Assembly: GCF_900111925.1 (NCBI RefSeq)
Contig: NZ_FOKA01000012.1
Coordinates: forward strand, 62,001-126,000
DNA from: Cellulomonas marina
GTDB lineage: Bacteria; Actinomycetota; Actinomycetes; Actinomycetales; Cellulomonadaceae
Length of the DNA: 64,000 bases
Direction of reading: 5' to 3'
Shown: one piece after another, positions 1 through 8,665 of the stretch
Layout of the letters: every line of letters begins with the position of its first letter
Numbering within the stretch: position 1 is the stretch's first letter
Notes under the pieces: model-generated
Told to the model about the DNA's origin: nothing
Databases searched by the model: none
Seen by the model: the letters and a program-made list of their open reading frames with translations, nothing else
Made by a program: the position numbers and the translations under genes

Positions 1-257
1 TCGGTGTGCCCGTGCAGGACGAGGGCGGGCCGCGACGGGTCCTCCCCCGCGATGCGGGCGACGACGCTCGTGCGGCCGGGCGCGGACTCGAAGACCTCCG
101 GCGTGATGCCGACCTCGTCGAGCAGGCCGGCGACGTGCTCGGCCGCCGCCCGCTCACCGGGCCCGGACCCGTCGCCGTAGTTCGACGTGTCGAACCGGAT
201 GAGGTCCCGGCAGATGCCGAGGACCTCGTCGGCGGCGGTGGGGTGCGGTGCGGCCAT
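1..257 (-). CDS. M20-family metallopeptidase (5' part only)
   Basis: This is the N-terminal 85 codons of a zinc-dependent M20/M28-type amidohydrolase or dipeptidase (the ArgE/DapE/CPG2 group); the rest lies before base 1. The ATG is at 257. The protein opens with a helical region (ADEVLGICRDLIRFDTSN) typical of M20 N-termini and reaches the first metal-binding motif LHGHTD (His84) exactly at the window edge. Family members remove amino acids from dipeptides or N-acyl amino acids in the cytosol. The substrate cannot be told from this fragment. It lies about 50 bp upstream of the M3 peptidase stop codon on the same strand, so the M3 gene is transcribed towards it and the two may share a transcript. 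Confidence 0.85.
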   Translation of the reverse strand, partial: MAAPHPTAADEVLGICRDLIRFDTSNYGDGSGPGERAAAEHVAGLLDEVGITPEVFESAPGRTSVVARIAGEDPSRPALVLHGHT

Positions 258-308
258 GGCGCCCACCCTAGGCGGACACCCGGGCGGACGCCGTCCCGCG
301 GCCGCGCG

Positions 309-2429
309 TCAGGCCGCCGCCCCGGTGAGCCCGCGCCGGACGAGCAGGGGCTCGATGCTGGCGTCCCGCCCGCGCAGGTCGCGGAACGAGGCGAGCGGGT
401 CCTGGGCGTGCCCGCGCGAGAGCAGCCGGGCGCGGAAGGTGTCCCCGTTCTCCCGCCGCAGGCCGCCGTTCTCCCGGAACCACTCCACGGTGTCGGCGTC
501 GAGCACCTCCGACCAGATGTAGGAGTAGTAGCCGGCCGCGTAGCCCCCGGCGAAGACGTGCGCGAAGTACGTGGACCGGTACCGCGTCGGGATGGCGTGC
601 ACGGTCAGGCCCGCACGCTCGAGCGCCGCCGCCTCGAACGCCTCGACCTCGGCGACGTCGGCCGGCACCTCCTCGGGCGCCAGCCGGTGCCACGCCTGGT
701 CGAGCAGCGCGGCCGACAGGTAGGTCGTCGTCGCGTAGCCCTCCCCGTCCTGCCGGGCCGCGAGCAGCGTGTCGACCCACTCCGCCGGCATGGGCTCGCC
801 CGTCGCGTGGTGCACCGCGAAGGACCGCAGCACCTCGGGCTCCCACGCCCACATCTCGTTGACCTGCGAGGGGTACTCGACGAAGTCGCGCGGCACGTTC
901 GTGCCCGACTGGGACGGCCAGCGGACGGACGAGAACAGCCCGTGCAGCGCGTGCCCGAACTCGTGGAACATCGTGATGACCTCGTCCCAGGTGAGCAGCA
1001 CGGGCTCGCCCGGCGGCGGCTTGGGCACGTTGAGGTTGTTGATCACGACGGGCCGCTCGTCGAGCAGCGTGGACTGGTGGACGAGGTGGTTCATCCAGGC
1101 CCCGCCCTTCTTCGTGTCCCGGGTGAACCAGTCGCCGAGGAACAGGCCGACGCCGGTGCCGTCGGCGTCGCGCACCTCGAAGACCCGCACGTCCGGGTGG
1201 TAGCCGACGAGGTCGTCGCGCTCGGCGACGGTGAGGCCGTAGAGCCGGTGGGCGGCCGCGAACACACCGTCGCGCAGGACGCGGTCGAGCTCGAGGTAGG
1301 GCCGCGTCTGGGCGTCGGTGACCGACCCGCGGTCGGCGCCGACCCGCTCGGCGTAGAACGCCCAGTCCCACGGCTCGAGGGTCGCACCCGGCACGTCCCG
1401 CTCGAGCGCGGCCTGCAGCTCGGCCGCCTCGCGGTGCCCGTTGGCGACCGCCGGCGGCGTCACGCGCGCGAGCATCTCGGCCACCGCCTCCGCCGACCCC
1501 GCCGTCGCGTCCTGCGCCACGTACGCCGCGTGGTGCTCGGCGCCGAGCAGCCGGGCGCGCTCGGCGCGCAGCCGGGCCAGGGCGAGCAGGTGCGGACGGG
1601 TGTCGTGCTCGCCGCCCAGGCCCCGCTCGACCGTCGCGCGGTACAGGCGCTCGCGCACGGACCGGTCCTCGAGCCAGGCCAGCGCCGGCTGCTGCGAGGG
1701 GAGGACGAGCTCGACGAGCCAGCCCTCCTGCCCGCGCCCGGCCGCCGCCTGCCGGGCCGCCGCGAGCGCACCGGCCGGCATGCCGGCGGTCTCCGCCTCG
1801 TCGGTGAGCAGGAGCGCGCCGGCGTTCGTCGCCGCCTGGAGCGTGCGCTCGAAGTCCGTGGAGTGCCGGCTGATCTCCGTGTTGAGCTCCGTCAGGTGCG
1901 CGCGCTGCGCGTCGTCGAGCTGCGCCCCGGCGCGCACGAGCCGGCGGTGGGTGCGCGTCAGCAACCAGGCGGTGTCGGGCTCGAGCACCAGGTCGCCCGC
2001 CGCGGCCTGCGCGCGCAGCGCGTCCACGCGCGCGAAGAGGCGCGGGTCCAGCTCGATGGCGTCGTGGTGCGCGGCGAGCAGCGGCGCCAGCTCGACCTGC
2101 AGCGCCTCGACGTCGGGCGTGCCGTGGGAGCTGACGAGCGTGAAGAACACGGACAGCACCCGGTCCAGCAGCCGGCCGGAGCGCTCGAGCGCCTCGAGGG
2201 TGTTCTCCACCGTCGGTGCCGCGGGGTCGGTGACGAGCGCCTCCACCTCGGCCCGCTGCTGCGCCATGCCCGCGAGCGCGGCGGGACGCACGTGCTCCAC
2301 GCGGATCGCGCGGAAGTCCGGCAGCCCGTAGGGCAGCACGGACGGCGCCGCGAAGGGGTTGGACGGGTCGAGCGCCCGGTCGGTCAGCGAGTGGTCGGCG
2401 GGCTCGGGGGCGGTGGTGCCGTCGGTCAT
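309..2429 (-). CDS. M3-family metallopeptidase (peptidyl-dipeptidase Dcp / oligopeptidase A type)
   Basis: A 706-residue cytosolic zinc oligopeptidase. The diagnostic M3 motif HEFGH lies at residues 489-493 (bases 951-965) in the context TMFHEFGHALHGLF; the downstream glutamate ligand is expected in the following helix (EYPSQVNEMWAWEPE). Length matches the usual 650-720 residues of Dcp/OpdA. No signal peptide is visible; the ATG at 2429 (MTDGTTAPEP) begins a short acidic extension before the conserved NPF/LPYGLPDF region. The family degrades short peptides released by proteases and signal peptidases. The gene is divergent from the kinase-like gene at 2491, with only about 60 bp between them for both promoters. 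Dcp versus OpdA specificity cannot be settled here. Confidence 0.95.
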   Translation of the reverse strand: MTDGTTAPEPADHSLTDRALDPSNPFAAPSVLPYGLPDFRAIRVEHVRPAALAGMAQQRAEVEALVTDPAAPTVENTLEALERSGRLLDRVLSVFFTLVSSHGTPDVEALQVELAPLLAAHHDAIELDPRLFARVDALRAQAAAGDLVLEPDTAWLLTRTHRRLVRAGAQLDDAQRAHLTELNTEISRHSTDFERTLQAATNAGALLLTDEAETAGMPAGALAAARQAAAGRGQEGWLVELVLPSQQPALAWLEDRSVRERLYRATVERGLGGEHDTRPHLLALARLRAERARLLGAEHHAAYVAQDATAGSAEAVAEMLARVTPPAVANGHREAAELQAALERDVPGATLEPWDWAFYAERVGADRGSVTDAQTRPYLELDRVLRDGVFAAAHRLYGLTVAERDDLVGYHPDVRVFEVRDADGTGVGLFLGDWFTRDTKKGGAWMNHLVHQSTLLDERPVVINNLNVPKPPPGEPVLLTWDEVITMFHEFGHALHGLFSSVRWPSQSGTNVPRDFVEYPSQVNEMWAWEPEVLRSFAVHHATGEPMPAEWVDTLLAARQDGEGYATTTYLSAALLDQAWHRLAPEEVPADVAEVEAFEAAALERAGLTVHAIPTRYRSTYFAHVFAGGYAAGYYSYIWSEVLDADTVEWFRENGGLRRENGDTFRARLLSRGHAQDPLASFRDLRGRDASIEPLLVRRGLTGAAA

Positions 2430-2490
2430 GCCCCCATCATCACCCGCCCGTCGCCGTGCTCCCCTCCTGCCCGTGCGCCAGGCTGGGGCG

Positions 2491-3288
2491 GTGACCTCGC
2501 ACGACCGCCGGCCCGGGACCCCCGAGTTCCGCAAGGCACGGACGGGAGCGCCCCCCGGGTTCTTCCGCCGGGAAGCCGCCGGCCTGCGCTGGCTGGCCGC
2601 CGCGGGCGGGGCGGCCGTGGTCGCGGTGCGGGACGTCGACGAGGGGTCGCTCACCCTCGACCGCCTCGAGCCGGCGGCCCCCACCGCCGCCGCGGCCGCC
2701 GCCTTCGGCACGGCCCTCGCACGGACGCACGACGCGGGTGCGCCGGCGTTCGGGGCGGCGCCGCCGGACGCACCCGGCCCCTTCTTCTTCGGCCCCCTCG
2801 ACGACCCGCTCACGCTGCCGGGCGACACGGCGTCGTCCTGGGGGGAGCTGCTGGCGGACGCGCGCCTCCTGCCGACCGTGCGCGAGGGCGTGACGCGCGG
2901 GGTGCTCGGCGCCGACGACCTCGCCGCGGCCGGGCGCGTCGCCGACCGGCTGCGCGCCGGCCTCGGCGGCGACGACGAGCCGCCGGCGCGGCTGCACGGC
3001 GACCTGTGGTCCGGCAACGTCGTGTGGACCGCCGACGGCGCGGTGCTCGTCGACCCCGCGGCGCACGGCGGCCACCGCGAGGACGACCTCGCGATGCTCG
3101 CGCTGTTCGGCCTGCCGCACCTGGACGCCGTGCTCGCGGCCTACGACGCCGCCCACCCGCTGCGGCCGGGCTGGCAGGGGCGCACGTCGCTGCACCAGCT
3201 CTTCCCGCTCGCGGTGCACGCCGTGCTGTTCGGCGGCGGGTACGTGGGCCGGCTGCGCTCGCTGCTGGGACGGTGGTCGGGCCGGTGA
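2491..3288 (+). CDS. Fructosamine kinase / aminoglycoside phosphotransferase-like kinase
   Basis: A 265-residue protein starting GTG at 2491. It carries the kinase catalytic loop LHGDLWSGNV (His169, Asp171) and the second metal-binding motif VDPAAHGGHREDDLAM, a combination typical of the FN3K family (Pfam Fructosamin_kin), which phosphorylates ketosamine adducts on glycated proteins or small amines so that they decompose. The N-terminal lobe is short but complete (FFRREAAGLRWLAAAG). A true aminoglycoside kinase is less likely because the GGHREDDLAM motif is FN3K-like. Its stop overlaps the start of the next gene by 4 bases (GTGA), so the two are translationally coupled. Confidence 0.88.
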   Translation: MTSHDRRPGTPEFRKARTGAPPGFFRREAAGLRWLAAAGGAAVVAVRDVDEGSLTLDRLEPAAPTAAAAAAFGTALARTHDAGAPAFGAAPPDAPGPFFFGPLDDPLTLPGDTASSWGELLADARLLPTVREGVTRGVLGADDLAAAGRVADRLRAGLGGDDEPPARLHGDLWSGNVVWTADGAVLVDPAAHGGHREDDLAMLALFGLPHLDAVLAAYDAAHPLRPGWQGRTSLHQLFPLAVHAVLFGGGYVGRLRSLLGRWSGR

Positions 3289-4001
3289 CCCCCGAGGAGG
3301 TGCTGGGCCGGCCGGTGGTCCTCGTGCACGGGACGCGCACCTCGTCGGCCATCTGGTCCGGGCAGGCGGCGGCGCTGGCCGCGCACGGGCACCCCGTCCA
3401 CGCCATCGACCTGCCCGGCCACGGCACGCGCAGCGGGGAGCGGCTGACCCGGCGGGGCGCCCTGGAGGCCATCGACGCCGCCGTCCGCGGGTGCGAGGTG
3501 CCGCCGCTGCTCGTCGGGCTCTCGCTCGGGGGGTACCTGTGCCTGGCGTACGCGGCCGCGGGCGGCGACCACCTCGCGGGCGTCGTGCTGGCCGGGTGCT
3601 CGACGCAGCTGCGCGGCAAGCCGCTGCGCGCCTACCGCGAGCTGTCGCGGTACGTCACGCGGACGTTCGGCCTCGGCGGCGGGACGTGGCACGTGGTGAC
3701 GGACATGCTCACGACGCTGGCGGGCTACTCGCCGCTGGACGACCTGCGCCGGCTCACCGTGCCCGTGTGGGTGGTCAACGGCCGCCGCGACCCCCTCCGG
3801 TTCGACGAGTGGCGCTACCGCCGCGCTGTGCCCGGGCTGCGGGTGCACGTCGTGCCCGGCGCCGGCCACGACGTCAACAGCGAGCACCCGGTCGCGTTCA
3901 ACCGGCTCCTGCTCGACGTGGTGCACGGCCTGCGCCCCGTCGCGGTCCCGCCGCCCGACGTGCCTGGTGGCACGCGACCCGACGACGGCGCCCGCCCCTA
4001 G
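3285..4001 (+). CDS. Alpha/beta hydrolase
   Basis: A 238-residue alpha/beta-fold hydrolase. The GTG start at 3285 overlaps the upstream stop (GTGA). Visible elements in order are the oxyanion-hole motif VLVHGTRTSSAIW near the N-terminus, the nucleophile elbow GLSLGG, the acid NGRRDP and the catalytic histidine GAGHDVN. There is no signal peptide or membrane segment, so a cytosolic esterase, lipase or thioesterase-like role is expected; the substrate is unknown. Co-transcription with the fructosamine-kinase-like gene is probable. Its TAG stop overlaps tail-to-tail with the stop of the convergent AI-2E permease gene (the two genes share bases 3998-4001), leaving no room for a separate terminator. 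Confidence 0.9.
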   Translation: MTPEEVLGRPVVLVHGTRTSSAIWSGQAAALAAHGHPVHAIDLPGHGTRSGERLTRRGALEAIDAAVRGCEVPPLLVGLSLGGYLCLAYAAAGGDHLAGVVLAGCSTQLRGKPLRAYRELSRYVTRTFGLGGGTWHVVTDMLTTLAGYSPLDDLRRLTVPVWVVNGRRDPLRFDEWRYRRAVPGLRVHVVPGAGHDVNSEHPVAFNRLLLDVVHGLRPVAVPPPDVPGGTRPDDGARP

Positions 4002-5242
4002 ACGCGGGCGGGTGCGGCGCCCTCCTCGTCGGGCACGCCGTCCCCCCGCTCGCCGACGTGCTCGACGAGGGGGTCCTCGTCCTCGTCGGGCAGCGGGGGG
4101 TCGACGGTCCGCAGCCGGGAGAAGATCGCCCAGGCCACGGACACGAGCGGGACGGCCACGACCGCCCCGAGGATTCCCGCGGTCAGCGTGCCCGCCGTCA
4201 CCGCCACCGCCACCATGACCGGGTGCAGGGACACCTGCTTGCCCATGATGAGCGGCTGCAGGACGTGCCCCTCGATCTGCCCGATGCCCGCGATCCCCAG
4301 GCCGACGACCACGGCCGCCCAGAACCCGTTCGCCGCGAGCGCGACGATCATGGCCACGACCATGGCCAGGGGGGCGCCGATGAGCGGGATGAACGCGCCG
4401 ACGAACACGAGGACGGCCAGGGGCGCGGCGAGCGGCACCTGCAGGGCCGAGAGGAACACGAGCGCCAGCAGCCCGTCGGACAGGGCGACGAAGACGATGC
4501 CGCGCGTGTAGCCCGAGAAGGTGCTCCACCCCGCGTCCGCCGCCTCCTGCCAGGTGCCGCGCACGCGGGCGGGGAGCTGGTTGAGGAACCACGTCCACAT
4601 CGACGTGCCGCGGGCCAGGAAGAACACGGCGCAGAAGATCGCCAGCGCCAGCCCGGTGAAGATCTCGACGACCGACCCCGCCCGCTCGGCCGCCTGGGAC
4701 GCCAGCTCCCCGGAGTGCTCCTGGACCCACACCTGGGCGTTGGCGACCCACTCGGCGATCTGGTCACGGTCGATGACGAAGGGCAGCGAGCCGCCCTCGA
4801 GGTAGTCCGTGATCTGCTCGATGCCCTGCCCGAACTGCCGCTGCAGCGCGCTCCACTGGTCGGCGACGGAGTAGGCCACGTACGCGACGAGACCGGCGAA
4901 GAACGCGAAGCCGGCCAGCAGGCCGATCGCCGTGGCGATCCCCCGCGGCATCACCCGGTCCAGCAGGTCGACCAGGGGCCGCAGCACGGCGGTGAAGACG
5001 AGCGCGAGGAACAGCGCGACGAACAGCAGCTGCACCTGCGCGGTGGCGTAGAAGACGAGGGACACCGCGGCGACGACGACGAGCAGCCGCCACGAGACGG
5101 CCGCGAGCACCTGCAGCCACTGCGGGGCCGGTGCACCGGGGGCCGGCACGGGCCGGGGCCGGTGCCCGGCGACGCGGCGGACCACCGGGCGTCCCGCCAC
5201 GGTCGTGCGCGGGCCGGCGCCCGTCCCGGTGCTGTCGGACAT
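3998..5242 (-). CDS. AI-2E family transporter (multi-pass permease)
   Basis: A 414-residue membrane protein of the AI-2E/PerM/UPF0118 family. I chose the ATG at 5242 (MSDSTGTG) because a GAGGAG ribosome site lies 7-8 bases upstream; a further in-frame extension to 5281 lacks one. About eight hydrophobic segments are seen, starting with a paired helix (LLVVVAAVSLVFY, LLFVALFLALVF) and including the family signature around AFIPLIGAPLA, followed by an acidic C-terminal tail (PDEDEDPLVEH). Members export autoinducer-2 or small ions such as Na+/H+; which applies here is unknown. It converges on the alpha/beta hydrolase gene with a 4-bp overlap of the 3' ends. Confidence 0.93.
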   Translation of the reverse strand: MSDSTGTGAGPRTTVAGRPVVRRVAGHRPRPVPAPGAPAPQWLQVLAAVSWRLLVVVAAVSLVFYATAQVQLLFVALFLALVFTAVLRPLVDLLDRVMPRGIATAIGLLAGFAFFAGLVAYVAYSVADQWSALQRQFGQGIEQITDYLEGGSLPFVIDRDQIAEWVANAQVWVQEHSGELASQAAERAGSVVEIFTGLALAIFCAVFFLARGTSMWTWFLNQLPARVRGTWQEAADAGWSTFSGYTRGIVFVALSDGLLALVFLSALQVPLAAPLAVLVFVGAFIPLIGAPLAMVVAMIVALAANGFWAAVVVGLGIAGIGQIEGHVLQPLIMGKQVSLHPVMVAVAVTAGTLTAGILGAVVAVPLVSVAWAIFSRLRTVDPPLPDEDEDPLVEHVGERGDGVPDEEGAAPARV

Positions 5243-5359
5243 GGCTGGCCGCTCCTCGTCGCCCGTGGGGCCGGTCGGCACCCATCGGTCAGTCTGCCCT
5301 CTGCGCGGGCCGGGCGCGCCCGTGGTGCAGCCGGGCCCCAGGACGTGCCGAACAGGCGG

Positions 5360-5402
5360 ACGGCCCCGGGCCCCGCGACGTCGTCGCAGGGACCGGGGCC
5401 GT
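5360..5402 (-). terminator. Hairpin terminator downstream of the mannitol-type PTS operon
   Basis: Arms ACGGCCCCGG (5360-5369) and CCGGGGCCGT (5393-5402) form a perfect 10-bp stem around a 23-nt loop that itself contains a small inverted repeat (GCGAC/GTCGC). There is no T-tract, as is common for actinobacterial terminators. It lies 21 bp beyond the EIIA stop codon, so it most likely ends the PTS transcript. The rest of the 5243-5422 gap shows only the start region of the AI-2E gene. Confidence 0.6.
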
Positions 5403-5422
5403 GGCGGACCGCGAGGGGTGGG

Positions 5423-5860
5423 CTACTCCTCGCCCGCCGCCGCGAGGACGTCGGTGATCTCGTCGGCGCTGCGGGCGGCGAGGACCTTGTCCACCTCGGC
5501 CGGCTCGCAGAACACCTGCGCGATCGAGGACAGGATCTCCAGGTGCTCGTCCTCGGCCCCCGCGATGCCGACGACCACCCGGACGGGTCCGCCGCCCCAG
5601 TCGATGGGCTCGTCGTACCGCACGAGGCAGACCGCCGAGCGGCGGATCTCCTTCTTGGCGTCGTTCGTGCCGTGCGGGATGGCCAGCAGGCTGCCCATGT
5701 ACGTCGAGATGGTGCGCTCCCGCTCCGCCATGGCGTCCACGTACGCCGGGCCGACGGCGCCCGCCTCGACCAGGAGCTCCCCGGCCTCGCGGATCGCCTC
5801 GTCCTTCGTGCGGGCCCGTCCCCCGAGCCGGACGAGCTCACGCGTCAGCACGGCGGTCAC
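5423..5860 (-). CDS. mtlF: PTS mannitol-type EIIA component
   Basis: A 145-residue stand-alone EIIA of the mannitol/fructose PTS class. The phosphorylated histidine is His63 in AIPHGTND, and the preceding STYMGSLLAIPHG matches MtlA/MtlF/CmtB proteins. It takes phosphate from HPr and passes it to the EIIB domain encoded just upstream. The start is GTG at 5860, overlapping the EIICB stop (TGA at 5859-5857 on the reverse strand). It is the last gene of the reverse-strand operon DeoR regulator, zinc dehydrogenase, EIICB, EIIA. If the EIIC lesion next door is real, this intact EIIA has lost its own permease partner. Confidence 0.93.
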   Translation of the reverse strand: MTAVLTRELVRLGGRARTKDEAIREAGELLVEAGAVGPAYVDAMAERERTISTYMGSLLAIPHGTNDAKKEIRRSAVCLVRYDEPIDWGGGPVRVVVGIAGAEDEHLEILSSIAQVFCEPAEVDKVLAARSADEITDVLAAAGEE

Positions 5861-7406
5861 AGGCCCGCACCCTCCCGGTCGGAGGACGACCGCACGAGCT
5901 GCACGACCTCGTCGTAGACGGGGCTGTTCATGAAGTTGTCCACGGACAGGTGCACCGCGTGCGGCGCCTGGTGCCGCGCTCGGTCCGTCAGCTCGCGCTG
6001 GCTGATGACGAGCTCGGCCTCGCCGTCCGTGAGGTTCGCGACGGCCCGGTTGACGACCGTGACGCCCTCCACCCCGGCGGTCTTCAGCTTCTTGCGCAGG
6101 ACGCTGGCGCCCATCGCGCTGGAGCCCATGCCGGCGTCGCAGGCGAAGACGATCTGACGCACCGGCCGGTCGAGCGTGGCGGCCGTGGTCCCGTTCGCGG
6201 TCCCGTCAGCGGTCCCGTTCGTCGTGCCGTTCGTGGCGGATGCGGCCGTGCCGTTCGTCGACCGGGCGCTCATCGCGCCGAGCGCCGCGCTGCTGCGGCC
6301 CTTGTTCGCCTCGGTCTGCGCGATGGCGGCCGCGAGGTCGCCGCTCTCACCCGCCGCGAGATCGCGGCGGCGGGAGGCCCGCAGGATGACCGCGGAGATG
6401 AGGAACGACACGGCCGCGGACAGGACGACGGCCAGGGTCACGCCGACGAAGCTGTCGCGGGAGGTCTGCGCGAAGGTGGCGAAGATGCTGCCGGGAGCAG
6501 CGGGGCCCACGAGGCCGCTGCCGAACACGGCGTTCGTCGCGATGCCCGTGGCGCCGCCGGCGATCGCGGCGACGATGAGCACCGGCTTCATGAGGACGAA
6601 CGGGAAGTACACCTCGTGGATGCCGCCGAAGAAGTGGATGACGAGCGCGCCGGGGGCCGACGCCTTCGCCGCGCCGAGGCCGAACAGCGTGTAGGCCAGC
6701 AGGATGCCGAGGCCCGGCCCGGGGTTGGACTCGACCATGAACAGCAGGGACTTGCCGTTCTCGACGACCTGCTGCGCACCCAGCGGGACCAGGACGCCGT
6801 TGCCGATGGCGTTGTTGAGGAAGAGCACCTTGGCGGGCTCGACGATGATGCCCATGAGCGGCAGGAGGCTGTTGTCGGCGAGCCACTCCACGACGTCGCC
6901 CAGGGCCGTGCTCAGCGCCGTGACGACCGGCGCGATGCCGAAGAACGCCGCGATCGCCAGGAGCATGCCGACGATGCCGGCGGAGTACATGTTGACGAGC
7001 ATCTCGGAGCCCGGCCGGATCTTGCCGTCCCACAGGGCGTCGACCTTCTTCATCACCCAGCCCGCGAGCGGGCCGACGATCATCAGTTGGCGATGAGGAT
7101 GGGCAGGAGGTACGTGATCATCGGGCCGACGAGGCCCAGGTACTGGCGGAACGTCGTGCCGTCGTCGGCCTGCACGAGCTGCGTGGCCGCGCCGCTCCAC
7201 GAGGAGTTGTCGGCGTTGGCGAAACCGCCGAGGATCCCGTTCGGCGCCCAGCCGACCGAGATGAACAGGGACGTGATCAGGCCCCAGGCCACGAAGGCCG
7301 GCAGGTTGGGCATGATCATGCCGGTCAGGAACGCCCCGAACCGCTGCACGCGCACCTGCGCGCTCTTTCCCGCCCGCGCCCGTGGGGCGGCTGTTGCTGT
7401 GGTCAT
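5857..7406 (-). pseudogene. mtlA: PTS mannitol-type EIICB (mtlA), broken by an internal frame-changing deletion
   Basis: The gene lies in two frames. The 5' part (ATG at 7406, 107 codons) encodes the MtlA N-terminus through [14 protein letters not shown] and then hits TGA at 7085-7083. The 3' part opens in another frame at ATG 7083, sharing one base with that stop (TGATG), and runs 408 codons from MIVGPLAGW through the GGIHEVYFPFVLMKP signature to an EIIB domain with the phosphocysteine motif CDAGMGSSAMG. In MtlA proteins as I remember them, about 34 residues (TGG...GVVG...MFLG) separate those two stretches. They are absent here, so roughly 100 bp not divisible by three has been lost. A Asn-Gly-Thr-rich linker (NGTTNGTADGTANGTT) joins EIIC to EIIB. 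Re-initiation at TGATG could make the second half, but the sugar channel would lack part of a membrane segment. An assembly collapse is the alternative. Confidence 0.8.
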
Positions 7407-7493
7407 CCTCGACACTCTCCGCTCGACCGTCCTCGAGCTGGTGGGGTGGTGCTCCCGCGGCCCGGGGGCCGCGGGGTGGTGCGCCTGCCGGGG

Positions 7494-8534
7494 CTACGGC
7501 TCGACGGTGACCTTGATGCCGGTCCCCGCGGACACGACGGCGATGCCGTCGAGCACCTGCTCGAGGGGGATCCGGTGGGTGATGAGGTCGGCGACCGGCA
7601 CGCGGCCGTCGGCGATCATCGCCAGCGCCTCCTTGTTGTGCGCCGAGCTCGAGCCGTTGGCGCCCTTGATCGTCAGCTCCTTGTAGTGCACGACGTTGGA
7701 GTCGAGCGTGATCGTCGGGCGGTCCTTGGGCAGCCCGCCGAAGAAGCTGATGCGCCCGCGGGGCGCGACCATGCGCAGCGCCTGCTCCTGCGCCGCCCCC
7801 GACGCCGCCGCCGTGATGACGACGTCCGCACCCCGGCCGCCCGTGACCTCGAGAACGGCCTCGACCGGGTCGACCTCCGAGGCGCAGATGGCCGCGTCGG
7901 GCTCGACGACCTTGGCCGCGAGGTCCAGCCGCTCGCGGCTCAGCTCGACGAGGAACACGCGGGCCGCGCCGCGCGCCCGGGCCAGGCGGACGTGGATGCA
8001 CCCGATGGGGCCCGACCCGACGACGACCACGTCGTCGCCGGCGTGCACGTCGACGAAGTCCTGGGCGTTGATGGCGCAGGCGAACGGCTCGGCGACGGAC
8101 GCCTCCGCGAAGGAGACGCCGTCCGGGATGCGGTTGAGGCCGTCCACCGCGAGCACCTGCGGCGGGACGATGACGTACTCGGCGAACCCGCCGTCGAAGT
8201 CGTAGCCCATGGAGAGCTGGTTGGGGCAGATCGTCATGAGGTCGGCGCGGCAGAACTCGCAGGTGCCGCACGGGATGGCCGCGATGACCTGGACCCGGTC
8301 GCCCGGCGCCCAGCCCTCGACGCCCTCGCCGACCTCCACGACCTCGCCCGCGATCTCGTGGCCCATCACCCGCGGCGGGACGATGCGCTGGTGCCCGGCC
8401 TTCGTGATCTTCACGTCGGTGCCGCACGTGGAGCAGGCCCGCACGCGCAGCTTCACCTCGCCCGCGCCCACCACGGGCTCCGGAGCGTCCTCCACGCGCA
8501 CGTCGCCGGGGGCGTAGAACCGTAGGACCTTCAT
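7494..8534 (-). CDS. Zinc-dependent medium-chain alcohol/polyol dehydrogenase
   Basis: A 346-residue MDR-family dehydrogenase from ATG 8534. It has the catalytic-zinc region CSTCGTDVK and MGHEIAGEVVEVG, the four structural-zinc cysteines in CGTCEFCRADLMTIC, and a Rossmann motif VVVGSGPIGC. It most resembles sorbitol, galactitol-1-phosphate and threonine dehydrogenases. Between a DeoR regulator and a mannitol-type PTS, the likely reaction is NAD-dependent oxidation of a polyol phosphate to a ketose phosphate. It is not a classical MtlD, which belongs to an unrelated polyol dehydrogenase family. The 131-bp gap to the upstream regulator gene and the 87-bp gap to mtlA hold no other gene. Confidence 0.9.
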   Translation of the reverse strand: MKVLRFYAPGDVRVEDAPEPVVGAGEVKLRVRACSTCGTDVKITKAGHQRIVPPRVMGHEIAGEVVEVGEGVEGWAPGDRVQVIAAIPCGTCEFCRADLMTICPNQLSMGYDFDGGFAEYVIVPPQVLAVDGLNRIPDGVSFAEASVAEPFACAINAQDFVDVHAGDDVVVVGSGPIGCIHVRLARARGAARVFLVELSRERLDLAAKVVEPDAAICASEVDPVEAVLEVTGGRGADVVITAAASGAAQEQALRMVAPRGRISFFGGLPKDRPTITLDSNVVHYKELTIKGANGSSSAHNKEALAMIADGRVPVADLITHRIPLEQVLDGIAVVSAGTGIKVTVEP

Positions 8535-8665
8535 GACTCTCCTCGTGTCGGCGGCTGTCGCCGCGGGGTCGGGGTCGGGGGCCGGGACGGCGGGCGCCGA
8601 CCGGTGTGCGGGTGCCGGCCGATCCGCCGGTGCGCCCGGGTGGCCGGTCGCTGCAGGTCCGGCGC

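Noticed and set aside
6..4001. A continuous 1331-codon forward frame over the first 4 kb
   Set aside because: It runs antisense through the M3 peptidase and has no protein character until the true alpha/beta hydrolase gene at its 3' end; long antisense frames are usual at this GC content.
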